From CAWUJK01 sp963922865 (GTDB taxonomy: Bacteria > Patescibacteriota > Gracilibacteria > BD1-5 > UBA6164): 34,487 bases of DNA. The notes under the pieces were generated by a model that worked only from the letters and a program-made list of their open reading frames with translations, ran no database searches and was not told where the DNA came from. The stretch covers positions 1 to 34,487 of the forward strand of contig CAWUJK010000011.1 in NCBI GenBank assembly GCA_963922865.1. Direction: 5' to 3'. The translations under genes and the position numbers were made by a program. This document shows positions 1 through 9,808 of this stretch, one piece after another. How positions within the stretch are numbered: position 1 is the first letter of the stretch; every line of letters begins with the position of its first letter.

Positions 1-123
1 TATTCTAATATTAAATATATATAATCTTTTTTTTCAATTCTTTGTCAAGTCTTTTATTGATTTTCTAATAGACGTTTATTGAATATTAAGTATAAAAAAT
101 TTAATGTAACCCATACCTGAATC

Positions 124-237
124 CTTTCCCTAACATTAGGGAAAGAAGCTACAATAAACCAAATACTCTTGCATATGTCCCTCCCTAATATTAGGGAGGC
201 TAGGTGGGTTATTCTTAGTGTTAGGGACACTACCTAG
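124..237. repeat. Cluster of three hairpins sharing a CCCTAA/TTAGGG core
   Basis: Three palindromes lie side by side just downstream of the feoB stop codon. The first, 124-145, has 10-bp arms (CTTTCCCTAA/TTAGGGAAAG) around CA. The second, 180-199, has arms CCTCCCTAA/TTAGGGAGG around TA. The third, 216-232, is TAGTGT-TAGGG-ACACTA, and an outer CTAGGT/ACCTAG pair (200-205, 232-237) can extend it. All three contain TTAGGG. They are GC-rich against the surrounding AT-rich DNA. They may end the feoB transcript or belong to a dispersed repeat family; neither is shown by the window. Confidence 0.6.
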
Positions 238-243
238 GTTATT

Positions 244-1449
244 TTAACCAAATAACAAAACAGCGCTTTGATAAAATATAAAACTTATTAACCAAGCAAA
301 GATCAAAGGGTAAACAAAAAATACAGTTCCCCATAAATTTCATAACTCCCTCCTTGCTGTTACTATCGCAGAAACACAAGGAGTATACAAAAGAACAAAT
401 ATGATAAAACTTATAGCAGAAAAAATACTTATAGATTTATCTGCTTTTATTTTATTTATTAATCAATCAGTGTCAGAGTCTTTTATGTAGTATATAGAAC
501 CTAAAGTAGAAACAGTAATTTCTTTTGCCATAAATCAAGATACTACTGAAATAGACATTTCCTCATTAAAACCTATTGGTTCAAAAATAGTTTGTATATA
601 ACTACCAAATTTTCATCAATAAGTATTTTTTATATCATTGCTATTTGGATAACTAAAAGCAAGAGTTAAAATTATAGAAATAGGTATAATATAAATTCAT
701 ATTTTTATAAAAAAATCTTTTAACATGAAAATAACTTTTTTAAATACTGTCCAAATATTTGGGATATTATAATTGGGTAAATTTATAGTTAATTCCTGTC
801 TTTTATTTTTAATTATTTTAGATAGTATTAAAGTAGAAATTATTCACAAAATTATTCAAAATAAGTATATTAGTATAAGTACTATACTTTGGAAACTTTT
901 TGGTATAAATATAGATACAAATAAAACAAAAACAGGAAGTTTAGCACTACAACTAATAAACGGAAGCATCATAACAGTCAATATCCTTTCTTTTTTATTT
1001 TCTATAGATTTAGTTGATAGTATTGCAGGAATAGTACATCAAAATCACATAAAAAGAGATAAAAATCAGTTTCATGAAAGTCATACTCTCTTTAAATACC
1101 TATCAAAAACATAAGAAATTCTAGGAAGAATATATGATTCATCTAATAAAAAAAGAAAAAAATAAAGAATTATTATATTAGGGGAAAATACAACAAGTCA
1201 TAAAAGACCCCCAAAAATTGAATCCAAAAACACATTGTTTATTCACATAAGTCAATAAAGATAATTTAAAAAATTATCTAAAAAATCAGCTATCATATTT
1301 CAAAATGTGAATGTAAATTCAAAAATAAGAAATAAGAGTAATACAAAAATAGGTAAAACTAATTTTGATCTTGTAATAAATTTATCAACCATTTTTATAG
1401 ATTTTCCATACTTCTTTGAGGATAATTTATCTTTAAATTTATCAATCAT
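244..1449 (-). CDS. feoB: FeoB-type ferrous iron transporter, membrane part only
   Basis: This 401-aa integral membrane protein matches the membrane half of FeoB, which moves Fe(II) across the inner membrane. The first Gate motif is visible as MGFGCTIPAILSTKS followed by MLPFISCSAKLPVF, and the second as LLYTPCVSAIVTARREL near the C-terminus. Both carry the conserved cysteines of the family. The usual N-terminal GTPase domain is absent: an in-frame TAA lies just upstream of the chosen ATG, and no G1-G4 motifs appear nearby. Many glycines are TGA codons, so the gene is fragmented under the standard code. Either the G domain is encoded elsewhere as a split FeoB, or this is a G-less variant. Gene identity is secure; transport mode is not. 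Confidence 0.88.
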
Positions 1450-1568
1450 ACAAATATAATATTAAGAGTTATTATAGATTGGATTTTGATAATATTAGAA
1501 AACATATATATGTCAAAAAAAAATTATATGTATCAAAAATAGTTTTGTTACATAAAGAACAAACAAAA

Positions 1569-1598
1569 AAAGAATTTAATAAAAATTCTTTTTTTATT
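1569..1598 (-). terminator. Intrinsic terminator of the M3 peptidase gene
   Basis: AAAGAATTT and AAATTCTTT form a short AT-rich hairpin. On the minus strand it is followed by a run of T, just downstream of the peptidase stop codon at 1600. Confidence 0.55.
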
Positions 1599-1599
1599 T

Positions 1600-3741
1600 T
1601 TATAATAAACCTTTTTCTTCCAAAAAAGCATCTATTTCAACATCTCTAGCCATAAAATCAAAAAACATTTCTCTAGCTTTTTTAAGGCTTCCAGCTCAAA
1701 GTATAGTTTTTTCAAATTTTTGTGCTGTGCCTTCATCATAAACTCAATTTTGTTTAAAAACTTCCCACACTTCACTAACTATTATATCAGCCCGCATATA
1801 TGAGTAGTATCAAGCAGAATAACCTCCATCAAAAATATGACTAAAACTACAGTATTGTTTATACTTCTCATCTTTTTTAAAAATAGCAAGGCTATTTACT
1901 TTATCTAGGAATTTAGCGTCCAATTCTCAAATATTTTCAAAACTCTCTCAAGAATAAAACATCATATCACAAATAGCATAAATATTTTGTCATAATATAG
2001 AATTTCAAGTTGAAAAATGCTTCAAATTTTCTATAGATTTTAACATATCCTCATTAAGCTTTTCTCAGGTTTCATAGTGACTCGCAACATCATTTATAGT
2101 TTCATAATCACTACACCATTTCTCCAAAATTTGACTTGGAAGTTCTACAAAATCCCACTCTACATTAAGACCTGATAAATCTGAATACTCAGATTTACTA
2201 AGCATATCATGTATAGCATGACCGAACTCATGAAAAAGGGTCTCAACCTCACTCAAAGTAAGTAAAGTTGGTCAAGATTCAGATTTAACTATATTTGTTG
2301 TATTAGATAAAATAGCTTTTTTATCTTTATATTTTCATCTTAATCTATCAGCCCAAGCTCCTCCTGTTTTATCTTCATTATAAAAATAATCTCATACAAA
2401 ATAAGATATAAACTCACCTTGTTTGTAAACTTCATAAATCTCAACACCTTCATTATAAATAAATCATTGGTTATCATCAAGAGAAACTTGAGAATCATTT
2501 TTAGAACTTATTTTTTTCATTTCAATACCATAAAGTCTTTTCACAGTATTAAAAAGAGAGTTTTTAGTATTTTCAAACTCAAAATACTGTTTTAATTTTT
2601 TATCATCAAGTTTGTATTTTTTTTCTTTTAAAAGTCTAAAATAATAAGATAAATCCCAGCTATTGATTGATTCTAAATTAAAAAATTCTTTTATCTCTTC
2701 TATTTCTTTTATTCCCTTAGTTTTTGCTTTTTTTGCTATATCACTAATTAAGTCTATTATTTCTTTAGAATTTTCTACCATCTTAAATTCTAAAGATAAT
2801 TCTCAGTAATTTTCATATCATAAAATTTTAGCTTTTTTATTTTTAAGATTTATTAGTTTTAAAATATTTTCTCTATTATCATAATCTCCTTCTGAAGCAA
2901 AAGAGTTAAAAACTCTCGAGAAATATTTTCTTATTTGAGAGTTTGAACAATACTTCATAATTGCTATATAACTAGAAGAACTCGCATCAAAAACAAATCA
3001 ATGTTTTCACTTCTTTTTAGCTAAAGATTTAGCATTTTCTAAATCGCTTTTTGGCATTTCTTTCAAAAAATCATCATTATCTAAGTGATATTCAAACTCT
3101 TTTTTACTATCTAGAATATTATTAGAAAATTTAGTAGAAATTTCACTTATTTCTAAATTTATTTTTTTTAGCTCTTCTTGTTTTTCATCATTTAAATTTA
3201 TTCACCTTACTTTATAATGCATTATCTCGTCTTTTATGATTTTTTCTTGTTCTTGATTCAGTTTTCAACTAGAAAGTAAAACTTCTAGCATTTCATAGTT
3301 TCTTTTACTATATGAAACTTCATTTGAAAATTCAGTTATTTTAGGTTCAAAAATGTCTATTACACTCCTTATTTTATCAGATGATTTTACAGATTTTAAA
3401 TGATATAATAAACTCCAAAAGTAATCAAGCTTTGACTCAATGTTAAATAAATCAAAATCTATATCTTCATTTTTTGTTTTCAAAGAATTCTTAAAATATT
3501 TTTTTTCTTCCTGTAAAAATTCTTCTAAAATATCCAAAGAATTTTCAATAACTTCTTGTGAATACAAAAACTTTAAATTTGGAAACTCTTTTTTTTCTAA
3601 CTCTACTGATATTTTTTGTTTTAATTCTTTGAAAATAATATTGTTTAACTCATCACTCATACCACTTTGAGAATTTCAATTAGTTTTCATACTTTTTTCA
3701 ATACTAGATTCACCATCTTTATTAATACGATCTAATCACAT
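1600..3741 (-). CDS. M3 family oligopeptidase (oligopeptidase A/PrlC-like)
   Basis: This is a 713-aa zinc metallopeptidase, close to the ~680 aa usual for the M3A family of cytosolic oligopeptide-degrading enzymes. The active-site motif HEFGH lies at about residues 504-508 in the context VETLFHEFGHAIHDML. It is followed by the family hallmark LSGLNVEWDFVELPSQILE, which supplies the third zinc ligand region. The C-terminal part ends EKTILGAGSLKKAREMFFDF, also typical. In-frame TGA codons occur across the gene. The ATG at 3741 is the first after an in-frame TAA; ATGs at 3690 and 3660 are alternatives and would remove a weakly conserved start. No Shine-Dalgarno motif is visible. It probably recycles peptides, which suits an organism with little amino-acid biosynthesis. 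Confidence 0.92.
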
Positions 3742-3896
3742 TTGTAAATATTTAGGTTAAAAATAAATGTTTTAATATATTAAAACCATATTTTCAAAAA
3801 AATCAAATTTCAATGTCTTAATTATAATTTAAAGTTCATAGTTATTTGAAAAAAATAAACATTTAATTAAAATATAATAAAGCATAAAACTAAAAC

Positions 3897-3923
3897 TTGC
3901 AAAAATAAAAAAAAACATATAAT
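3897..3923 (+). promoter_or_regulatory. Promoter of rplA
   Basis: TTGCAA (3897-3902) and a perfect TATAAT (3918-3923) are separated by 15 nt. Transcription would start near 3930, giving a leader of about 60 nt before the rplA ATG. Confidence 0.6.
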
Positions 3924-3937
3924 GACTTTACTTATTT

Positions 3938-3969
3938 AAGGAAGGCACATAAAAATGCTGTTTGACCTT
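3938..3969 (+). promoter_or_regulatory. Possible L1-binding autoregulatory leader
   Basis: The rplA leader can fold as AAGG (3938-3941) with CCTT (3966-3969) and GCA (3945-3947) with TGC (3956-3958). The two short stems are separated by an asymmetric internal loop holding TGTTTGA on the 3' side. Two stems around an asymmetric loop with a UGA-like segment is the general shape of L1 targets in rRNA and in L1 operon mRNAs. That is inference from shape and position only; the pairing is short. Confidence 0.35.
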
Positions 3970-3991
3970 TTATTTATTAAAATTTATAATT

Positions 3992-4690
3992 ATGGCAAAA
4001 CACGGAAAAAAATATAGAAAAGCTTTGGAGCTTTTAAACAATGATATGAGCTACAAAGTAGAAGAAGCTGTTGAACTACTTGAAAAAACAAATTTTACCA
4101 AGTTTGATCCTACAGTTGAAATACATTTCAACCTAAACTTAGATCCAAAACATGTAGACCAAATGATAAGAACTACTTGCTCTTTACCTCACGGATCTGG
4201 TAAAGTTTCAAAAATATGTGCTATAACTGACCAAGACGCAAAAGCTCTTGAAAAACTATGAGCTCAGGTTGCTGGATGAGAAGAACTTATTGATGATATA
4301 GCTGCATGAAATATAGCGCTTGATTTTGATACAGTAGTAGCTACACCATCTATGATGAGACATTTAGGTAAAATAGCTAGAGTCCTAGGACCTAAAGGTC
4401 TAATGCCAAATCCAAAAGCTGGTACTGTTACTGAGGATTTAGAAACAGCCATAAAAGAAATAGCTGCAGGTAAATTTGAATTTAGAACTGATAAACATGG
4501 TAATATTCATTCAATTTTTGGGAAATTATCTTTTGGAAAAGAGAAATTAGTAGAAAATCTAAGATTTTTCTTAAACCTAGTACAAGAAGTTAAGCCTAGT
4601 TGAGCTAAATCAAAATATATAAATTCAGTATTCATATGTAATGCAATGTGACCATCTATAAGTTTAGATTTAAACATTTCTGAAAAATAA
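3992..4690 (+). CDS. rplA: 50S ribosomal protein L1
   Basis: This 232-aa protein matches full-length bacterial L1, which forms the mobile L1 stalk, helps release E-site tRNA, and represses its own mRNA in many bacteria. It opens MAKHGKKYRKALELL. The conserved core ARVLGPKGLMPNPKAGTVT lies in the middle, followed by KFEFRTDKHGNIHSIFGKLSF. An in-frame extension to 3962 exists, but the canonical L1 start is the ATG at 3992. Glycines encoded by TGA include the one just after the ALEKL segment. Unusually, rplK is not upstream and rplJ/rplL are not downstream. The gene has its own promoter and terminator, so it is a single-gene unit here. Confidence 0.97.
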
Positions 4691-4702
4691 TTTATAAAAA
4701 CT

Positions 4703-4731
4703 AAAAAAAGCTAGATTTTCTAGCTTTTTTT
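4703..4731 (+). terminator. Intrinsic terminator of rplA
   Basis: AAAAAAGCTAGA and TCTAGCTTTTTTT form a hairpin with a T-tail 13 nt after the rplA stop codon. This is one of the clearest terminators in the window. Confidence 0.85.
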
Positions 4732-4769
4732 AGTATATTTGATATAAATAATTTTTATTAAAATAAAAA

Positions 4770-5678
4770 ATGGATTTTAAAATATATTTAGTATCTCCTA
4801 GAGGTTATTGTGCAGGTGTTAATAGAGCTATAAGAATACTTGATGAAACATTATGAAAATACAAAAAAGACAAGATTTATGTAAACCATGAAATAATACA
4901 TAATAAATTTATTATAAATTATTATAAAAAAAAGGGAATTATATTTGAAGAAAAAATAGACAATATTCCAAGTGGCTCAAATTTGGTAGTGTCTGCTCAT
5001 GGTATATGACCCAAAAGTTTAGCTAATTTTGAAAAAAAGAATCTAAATATAATAGACGCTGTATGCCCTCTTGTTAAAAGAGTTCATATAAAAGCAAAAG
5101 AGTTACTAAAAAAATGAAAAAAAATAATTTATATATGAAAAAAGTGACACCAAGAAGCTATTTGAGTTATAGAAAATTGAAAAAAAAACATATTTTTGAT
5201 ACAAAATATTCAAGAAATAGAAAAACTAAATTTTGATCAAGAAGAAAAGTTAGCAATTTTAACTCAAACAACCTTATCAACTCTAGAGACAGCTAAAATT
5301 ATAGAAAGTTTACAAAAAAAATTCCCAAAAATAGAGATACAAAAGGATGATATATGCTATGCTACAACAAATAGACAAAAAGCAGTTTTAGAATTAGCAA
5401 AAATATGTGATTTAATAATAATAGTAGGTTCAAAAAATTCTAGTAATTCTAACAAATTAAGAGATATAGGTGAAAAAAATAATATAAAATCAATCCTAAT
5501 TGACTCATATAAAGAAATAGATTTAGAAATACTTAAAAAACATAAAAAAATAGGTATAAGCTCATGAGCTTCTGCTCCTGAACATTTGGTTTTAGAACTT
5601 GTAGATTTTTTAAAACAAAATTGATGAAAAATGCAGGAAGAAATAATTACAATAAAAGAAAATATTGTTTTCAAATAA
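4770..5678 (+). CDS. ispH: 4-hydroxy-3-methylbut-2-enyl diphosphate reductase
   Basis: IspH (LytB) is the last enzyme of the MEP isoprenoid pathway, reducing HMBPP to IPP and DMAPP with a [4Fe-4S] cluster. The 302-aa product has all three cluster cysteines: C14 in SPRGYCAGV, C99 in DAVCPLV and C196 in CYATTNRQ. The conserved segments SAHGIGPKS and ILTQTTLS are also present. The TTNRQ stretch is the family signature in the C-terminal lobe, and SSGASAPEHLV closes the active site. Many glycines are TGA. It sits between rplA and leuS with its own short intergenic spaces and no visible Shine-Dalgarno motif. No other MEP-pathway genes are in the window. Confidence 0.96.
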
Positions 5679-5720
5679 AAATTAAAAAAAATCTTTATAT
5701 ATAAATAAGTAAAATTTAAA

Positions 5721-8700
5721 ATGTACAATCACAAACAAATAGAAAAAAAATGGCAAAACTATTGGAAAAAAAATAAAACATTTAAAATAAAAAACGATTT
5801 TTCTAAGCCAAAATATTATTGTCTAGATATGTTTCCATACCCATCTGGAGCCGGTCTTCATGTAGGACACCCAGAATGATATACAGCAAATGATATATTA
5901 GCAAGATACAAAAATGCAAGATGATTTAATGTACTTCACCCTATGTGATGGGATGCATTTTGACTACCAGCAGAAAATTATGCTATAAAAACATGAACAC
6001 ACCCTAGAATCACAACAGATGAAAATATAAATAATTTTAGAAGACAAATAAAAGAGCTGGGATTTTCATATGACTGGGACAGAGAAATAGACACAACAGA
6101 CCCAAAATACTATAAATGGACTGAGTGGATTTTTTTAAAATTATTTGAAAAAGGACTAGCTTACGAGCAAGACTTACCTATAAACTACTGTCCAAGCTGT
6201 AAAACCTGATTAGCAAACGAGGAAGTACTAAATGATTTTAGTTGTGAAAGATGTAATACAAAAGTAGAAAAGAAAAAAATAAGACAATGGGTACTAGCTA
6301 TCACCAAGTACGCTGAAAGATTATTAGCAGATGTAGACAAACTAGACTGGCCAGAAGCTATAAAACAAATGCAAAGAAACTGGATTTGAAAAAGTGAAGG
6401 ATGTGAGTTTGAGATGAAAAAAGCAACAAAAAAATGAGAACTACCTACTCCTATAAAAGGTGGACACAATGTCCTGGCAAAGTTCTCATCTATTAAAAGT
6501 ATATTTGAAAATACCAAAAAAGTCAAATCTAATTTTTCATTTAAATGAAAAATATCAATAAATTGAGTTTTAGAGACTGATCTTTGAAATATTTCTTTTA
6601 GTTCTGAAAATATTTTAAAACACTTTAAAAATAAAAATAAAAAAGAAATGTTTTTCAGAAAAAAATTATTATCTATAATTTTTTCTAATATATCTGAAAT
6701 TAAATTTGAGAATGAGGTTTGATATTTAATATTCAAAAAAACAGTAATAAAAATAGTTTTATGAAAACAATCTAATGGAAATTATTTTGTCAAAAGTTAT
6801 TATAAAGCTTATCAATTAACTAAAAAATATCTAGATTTTGCAAAAACTTTAGAAAAAGATACTTCTAAAATTTCAGTTTATACAACTAGAATAGATACAG
6901 TTTTTGGTATGACCTATGCTGTACTTGCTCCTGATCATCCAAAAGTAAGTGAATTTATTACAGAAAAACAAAAGAAAACCTGCAAAAAATACATAGAAAA
7001 TGCAAATAGTATGTCTGACCAAGACAGAACAGCAGAAAATAAAGAAAAAACTTGAGTTTTTACAGGCTCTTATGTAATTAATCCTTTTAATGATGAGCAA
7101 GTACCACTATGGATTTGAGATTATGTTTTATGAAACTACTGAACATGAGCAGTGATGGCAGTACCTGCTCATGATGAAAGAGACTTTGAATTTGCTAAAA
7201 AATACGGTTTAGAAATAAGACAAAGTATTGCCAAAAGTTTTGAATATAGCTGAACAAATGCACCAAAAAAATGAGTTAAAACACTAAAAAGAAAAACTGT
7301 TGATATAATATTAGAAAATGAATTAGGAGAAATATTACTTGAAATAGAGAATCACTCTAACTGAAAACACATACATTTAATATGAGGATGAATTGAAGAG
7401 TGACAAACAGAACTAGAAGCTGTTTGAGCTGAAATAATTGAAGAAACTTGATATACAGATTTTGAAATAGTTTGACCAGTCAATTTATCATATGCAAAAA
7501 GTCTTTGATACAGAGCAAACAAAAACAAAAATCAAGACTGTCTTTGAAGAGCATTTCATGTAAAACTAAAATCTAATAAGCAAATAAGCTCAGAAATCGA
7601 GCAATGAAAACATACTATAAAATGGCTAGAAAAAAACAAAGTAGCAGAAGAAATAACATGGACATGACACATAGATTTTTGGAAATGGTTTTATGAGTGA
7701 GAAAAAGCATTTACAGATCATTGAGTTTTAGTTAATTCCTGAGATTTTGACTGATTAGAAAGTAAAAAAGCTCAAACTAAATTAATTGAATTTGCTGAAA
7801 CAAATTGATTTTGAAAAAAAAAGCTAAACTACAAACTAAGAGACTGGCTTTTTTCAAGACAAAGATACTGGTGAGAGCCTATACCTTTAATACACTTAAA
7901 AAAAGAGAATGTTGAAAAACTTGAAAAATATAAAGAAATTAAAGACAAAAAAAATGAGAATTGTCACTCCTTAAAAAAGGAGGGGGTCACTCGCAATGGT
8001 GACACGACTAAATTCTCATTTGACTACATTATATTTGAAAAAATAAAAAAAGTCAAAAGAAATGTATGAAAACACAAATTTCATAAAATAATATCTGAAG
8101 TAAAAGCAGAAAAATGATTAATAACTTTTAATTGAAAAAAATTAGATAAACATTTTTCAGTTAAAAAAAGAAGAGAATATGAATACAGAAAAAGATTTTG
8201 AGAAACTATATTGAAAAACCTAAATAATATTGTTTATGAAACAGATTTATTATGATACATAATAATATATGATAGAGTATTTAGAATAGTCTTAGAAAAA
8301 ACATGAGAAAAAAAATATGAGCTTAAAACATATTACTCAAGCCTAAAATACACAAAAAAATTTAATACAGCTTATATAAAGCAAAAAAAAGATTCTCAGT
8401 ATTTATGGGTGAGATGAAAAGAGTTTTCAAAAATATATGATTGAATATATACAAAAATAGTTTGTGATTATAACTTACCTATAAAACTACCTGAAATAAA
8501 AAATTATAAACCATCTTGAGACTGAAACTCACCTCTAGCTAAGCTAGATAGTTTTGTAAACATCAAATTAGCTGAAAACCTATCTTGAAAAAGAGAAACA
8601 AATACCATGCCACAATGGTGAGGTTCTTGCTGGTATTATCTTAGATTTATGGACCCTAAAAATGATGAAAAGCTAGTAGACCCAAAAGTAGAAAAATACT

Positions 8701-9635
8701 GGTGACAAGTTGATTCTTATGTAGGTTGAGCTGAACATGCTGTCCTTCATTTACTCTATGCAAGATTTTGGCATAAGTTTTTATTTGATATATGAGTAGT
8801 AAGTCATGATGAACCTTTTTATAGACTAAGAAACCAAGGATTAATACAATCTCATGTTTATGATACAAAAAAATGACAATCCATACACATGGATTTGGTA
8901 GAAGAAAAAGACTGAAAATATTTTCATAAAGAGACCTGAGAAACTCTTGAAAAAAAAGTTTGAAAGATGAGTAAATCTCTTTGAAATGTAGTGAATCCAG
9001 ATGACATTATAAAACAGTACTGAGCAGATAGCCTAAGGCTTTATGAGATGTATATGGCAGATTTCAAGGACTCAGCACCATGGGATAGTAAGTGAATAGT
9101 TTGAGTAAGGAGATTTTTAGATAAGGTAAACAAACTTTTTAGCAAGCAGGCAAAGATATCTAGTGAAAATGATGAGTTTACTGTAAAACTACTCCATAAA
9201 ACCATAAAAAAAGTTTGAGAGGATATAGAAAATTATAAATTTAACACAGCAATAGCTTCCATGATGATTTTGGTAAATAATTGACTACCAAAAGGTAAAC
9301 AAGATGATTTTAGAAAAACATTACTTATAATACTAAGTCCTTTTGCTCCTCACCTGTCTGAAGAGTTATGGGAGCAAATTCAAGAAAAACAATCTATTTT
9401 CTTTGCCCCATGGCCAAAATATGATGAGAAATTAGTAATTGATGATGTGATAAAAATAGCTGTTCAGGTTTTAGGTAAACTAAGATGAGAAATAGAAATC
9501 TCAATTTGAGAAGATAAAGAAAGTGTTTTAGAAAAAGCTAAACAAAGTGAAAATGTAGCAAAATGGCTAGAAGGTAAAGAACTTGTAAAAGAAATTTATG
9601 TTCCAGGAAAGATAGTAAATTTTGTTGTTAAGTAA
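5721..9635 (+). CDS. leuS: Leucyl-tRNA synthetase with three large insertions
   Basis: LeuRS charges tRNA-Leu. The catalytic HVGH is at residues 47-50 and GKMSKSLGN at about 1081-1089. The CP1 editing domain is present (YTTRIDTVFGMTYAVLAPDHP; AVMAVPAHDERDFEFA), as are RDWLFSRQRYWGEPIP and the anticodon-binding C-terminus. At 1304 aa it is about 480 residues longer than the usual ~820. Three insertions account for this: residues ~239-376 inside CP1; ~516-647, a Nudix-like domain before the end of CP1; and ~745-885, right after the RQRYWGEPIP block. Insertions one and three are homologous to each other. The frame is unbroken under code 25, so the gene looks functional. The 42-nt gap from ispH suggests possible co-transcription. 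Confidence 0.97.
6434..6489 (+). repeat. Palindromic element at the head of LeuRS insertion 1
   Basis: ATGAGAACT (6434-6442) and AGTTCTCAT (6481-6489) are perfect 9-nt inverted repeats. Between them are two small hairpins, CCT-ATAAA-AGG and GGACA-CAA-TGTCC, giving a three-way-junction shape. The element is translated in frame as part of LeuRS. A related element stands at the same place in the other homologous insertion. Confidence 0.7.
6435..6850 (+). other. Inserted domain, copy 1, within LeuRS
   Basis: About 138 residues interrupt the LeuRS CP1 domain between NWIGKSEGCEFEM and the editing-site strand SVYTTRIDTVFG. Residues shared with copy 2 include KFS at the start, IFE..KKVK, a KHF motif, a basic RKK/RKR segment, a GY-I-----VFKIVL-like strand pair and a terminal (K)SYY----TKK. 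This conserved H, basic patch and K-S/T-YY pattern is loosely like small BECR-fold nuclease domains, but I do not recognise the family. It lacks the splice-junction residues expected of an intein. Confidence 0.6.
7267..7660 (+). other. Nudix-like domain inserted in LeuRS
   Basis: Residues ~516-647 contain KTVDIILENELGEILLE followed by GGGIEEGQTELEAVGAEIIE and then ETGY, a Nudix box in the usual position after two strands. It differs from the consensus GX5EX7REUXEEXGU by Q for the first E and A for R. The three downstream acidic residues of EIIEE are kept. Weakened hydrolase residues suggest either a structural role or altered activity. Confidence 0.75.
7954..8019 (+). repeat. Palindromic element at the head of LeuRS insertion 2
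   Basis: ATGAGAATT (7954-7962) and AATTCTCAT (8011-8019) are perfect inverted repeats. Inside are CTCCTT-AAAA-AAGGAG (7967-7982) and GTCAC-TCGCAATG-GTGAC (7986-8003). Outer stem, two inner hairpins and position all match the element at 6434-6489, and the outer stems agree in 8 of 9 bases. The segment is locally GC-rich and translated in frame. Confidence 0.75.
7955..8380 (+). other. Inserted domain, copy 2, within LeuRS
   Basis: About 140 residues lie between PIPLIHLKKENVEKLEKY and YNLPIKLPEI of the LeuRS core. It is the better-defined copy: KFSFDYIIFEKIKKVKRNV, then LDKHFSVKKRREYEYRKRF, then GYIIIYDRVFRIVLEK and YELKTYYSS..YTKKF. The match to copy 1 runs over the whole length after the palindrome. 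No function is assigned. Confidence 0.6.
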
Positions 9636-9769
9636 AAATATTATTATGTTTTTAACCAACAATTATATGAGTGAAAATTAAATTTTATTAGTAATATTTA
9701 AAAGTAATTTATATAAAAAAATAAAAACAACATTAGTTATTTTTATTTACACAGTTTGTTTCATAGTCC

Positions 9770-9790
9770 CTATTTTAGAATAAAATATAG
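9770..9790. terminator. Possible bidirectional terminator between convergent genes
   Basis: CTATTTTA-GAA-TAAAATATAG is an AT-only near-palindrome between the converging leuS and AAA+ genes. The surrounding 9636-9808 is otherwise featureless AT-rich DNA. Confidence 0.35.
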
Positions 9791-9808
9791 TGTTGTATAT
9801 AAAATAAT

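Noticed and set aside
1..123. Gene at the left edge
   Set aside because: The first 123 bases are AT-rich with no open frame that has family features in code 25.
773..1114. Plus-strand ORF of 113 codons
   Set aside because: It is opposite the FeoB reading frame, which has recognisable Gate motifs, and has no protein-family features of its own.
6185..6736. Minus-strand 183-codon ORF opposite leuS
   Set aside because: Its length comes from complement bias in LeuRS coding sequence; there are no motifs, and the LeuRS frame is unambiguous.
6434..8380. Inteins inside LeuRS
   Set aside because: The insertions lack a consistent Cys/Ser at the start and His-Asn plus Cys/Ser/Thr at the end, no homing-endonuclease motifs are seen, and the two copies sit at sites not typical for inteins.
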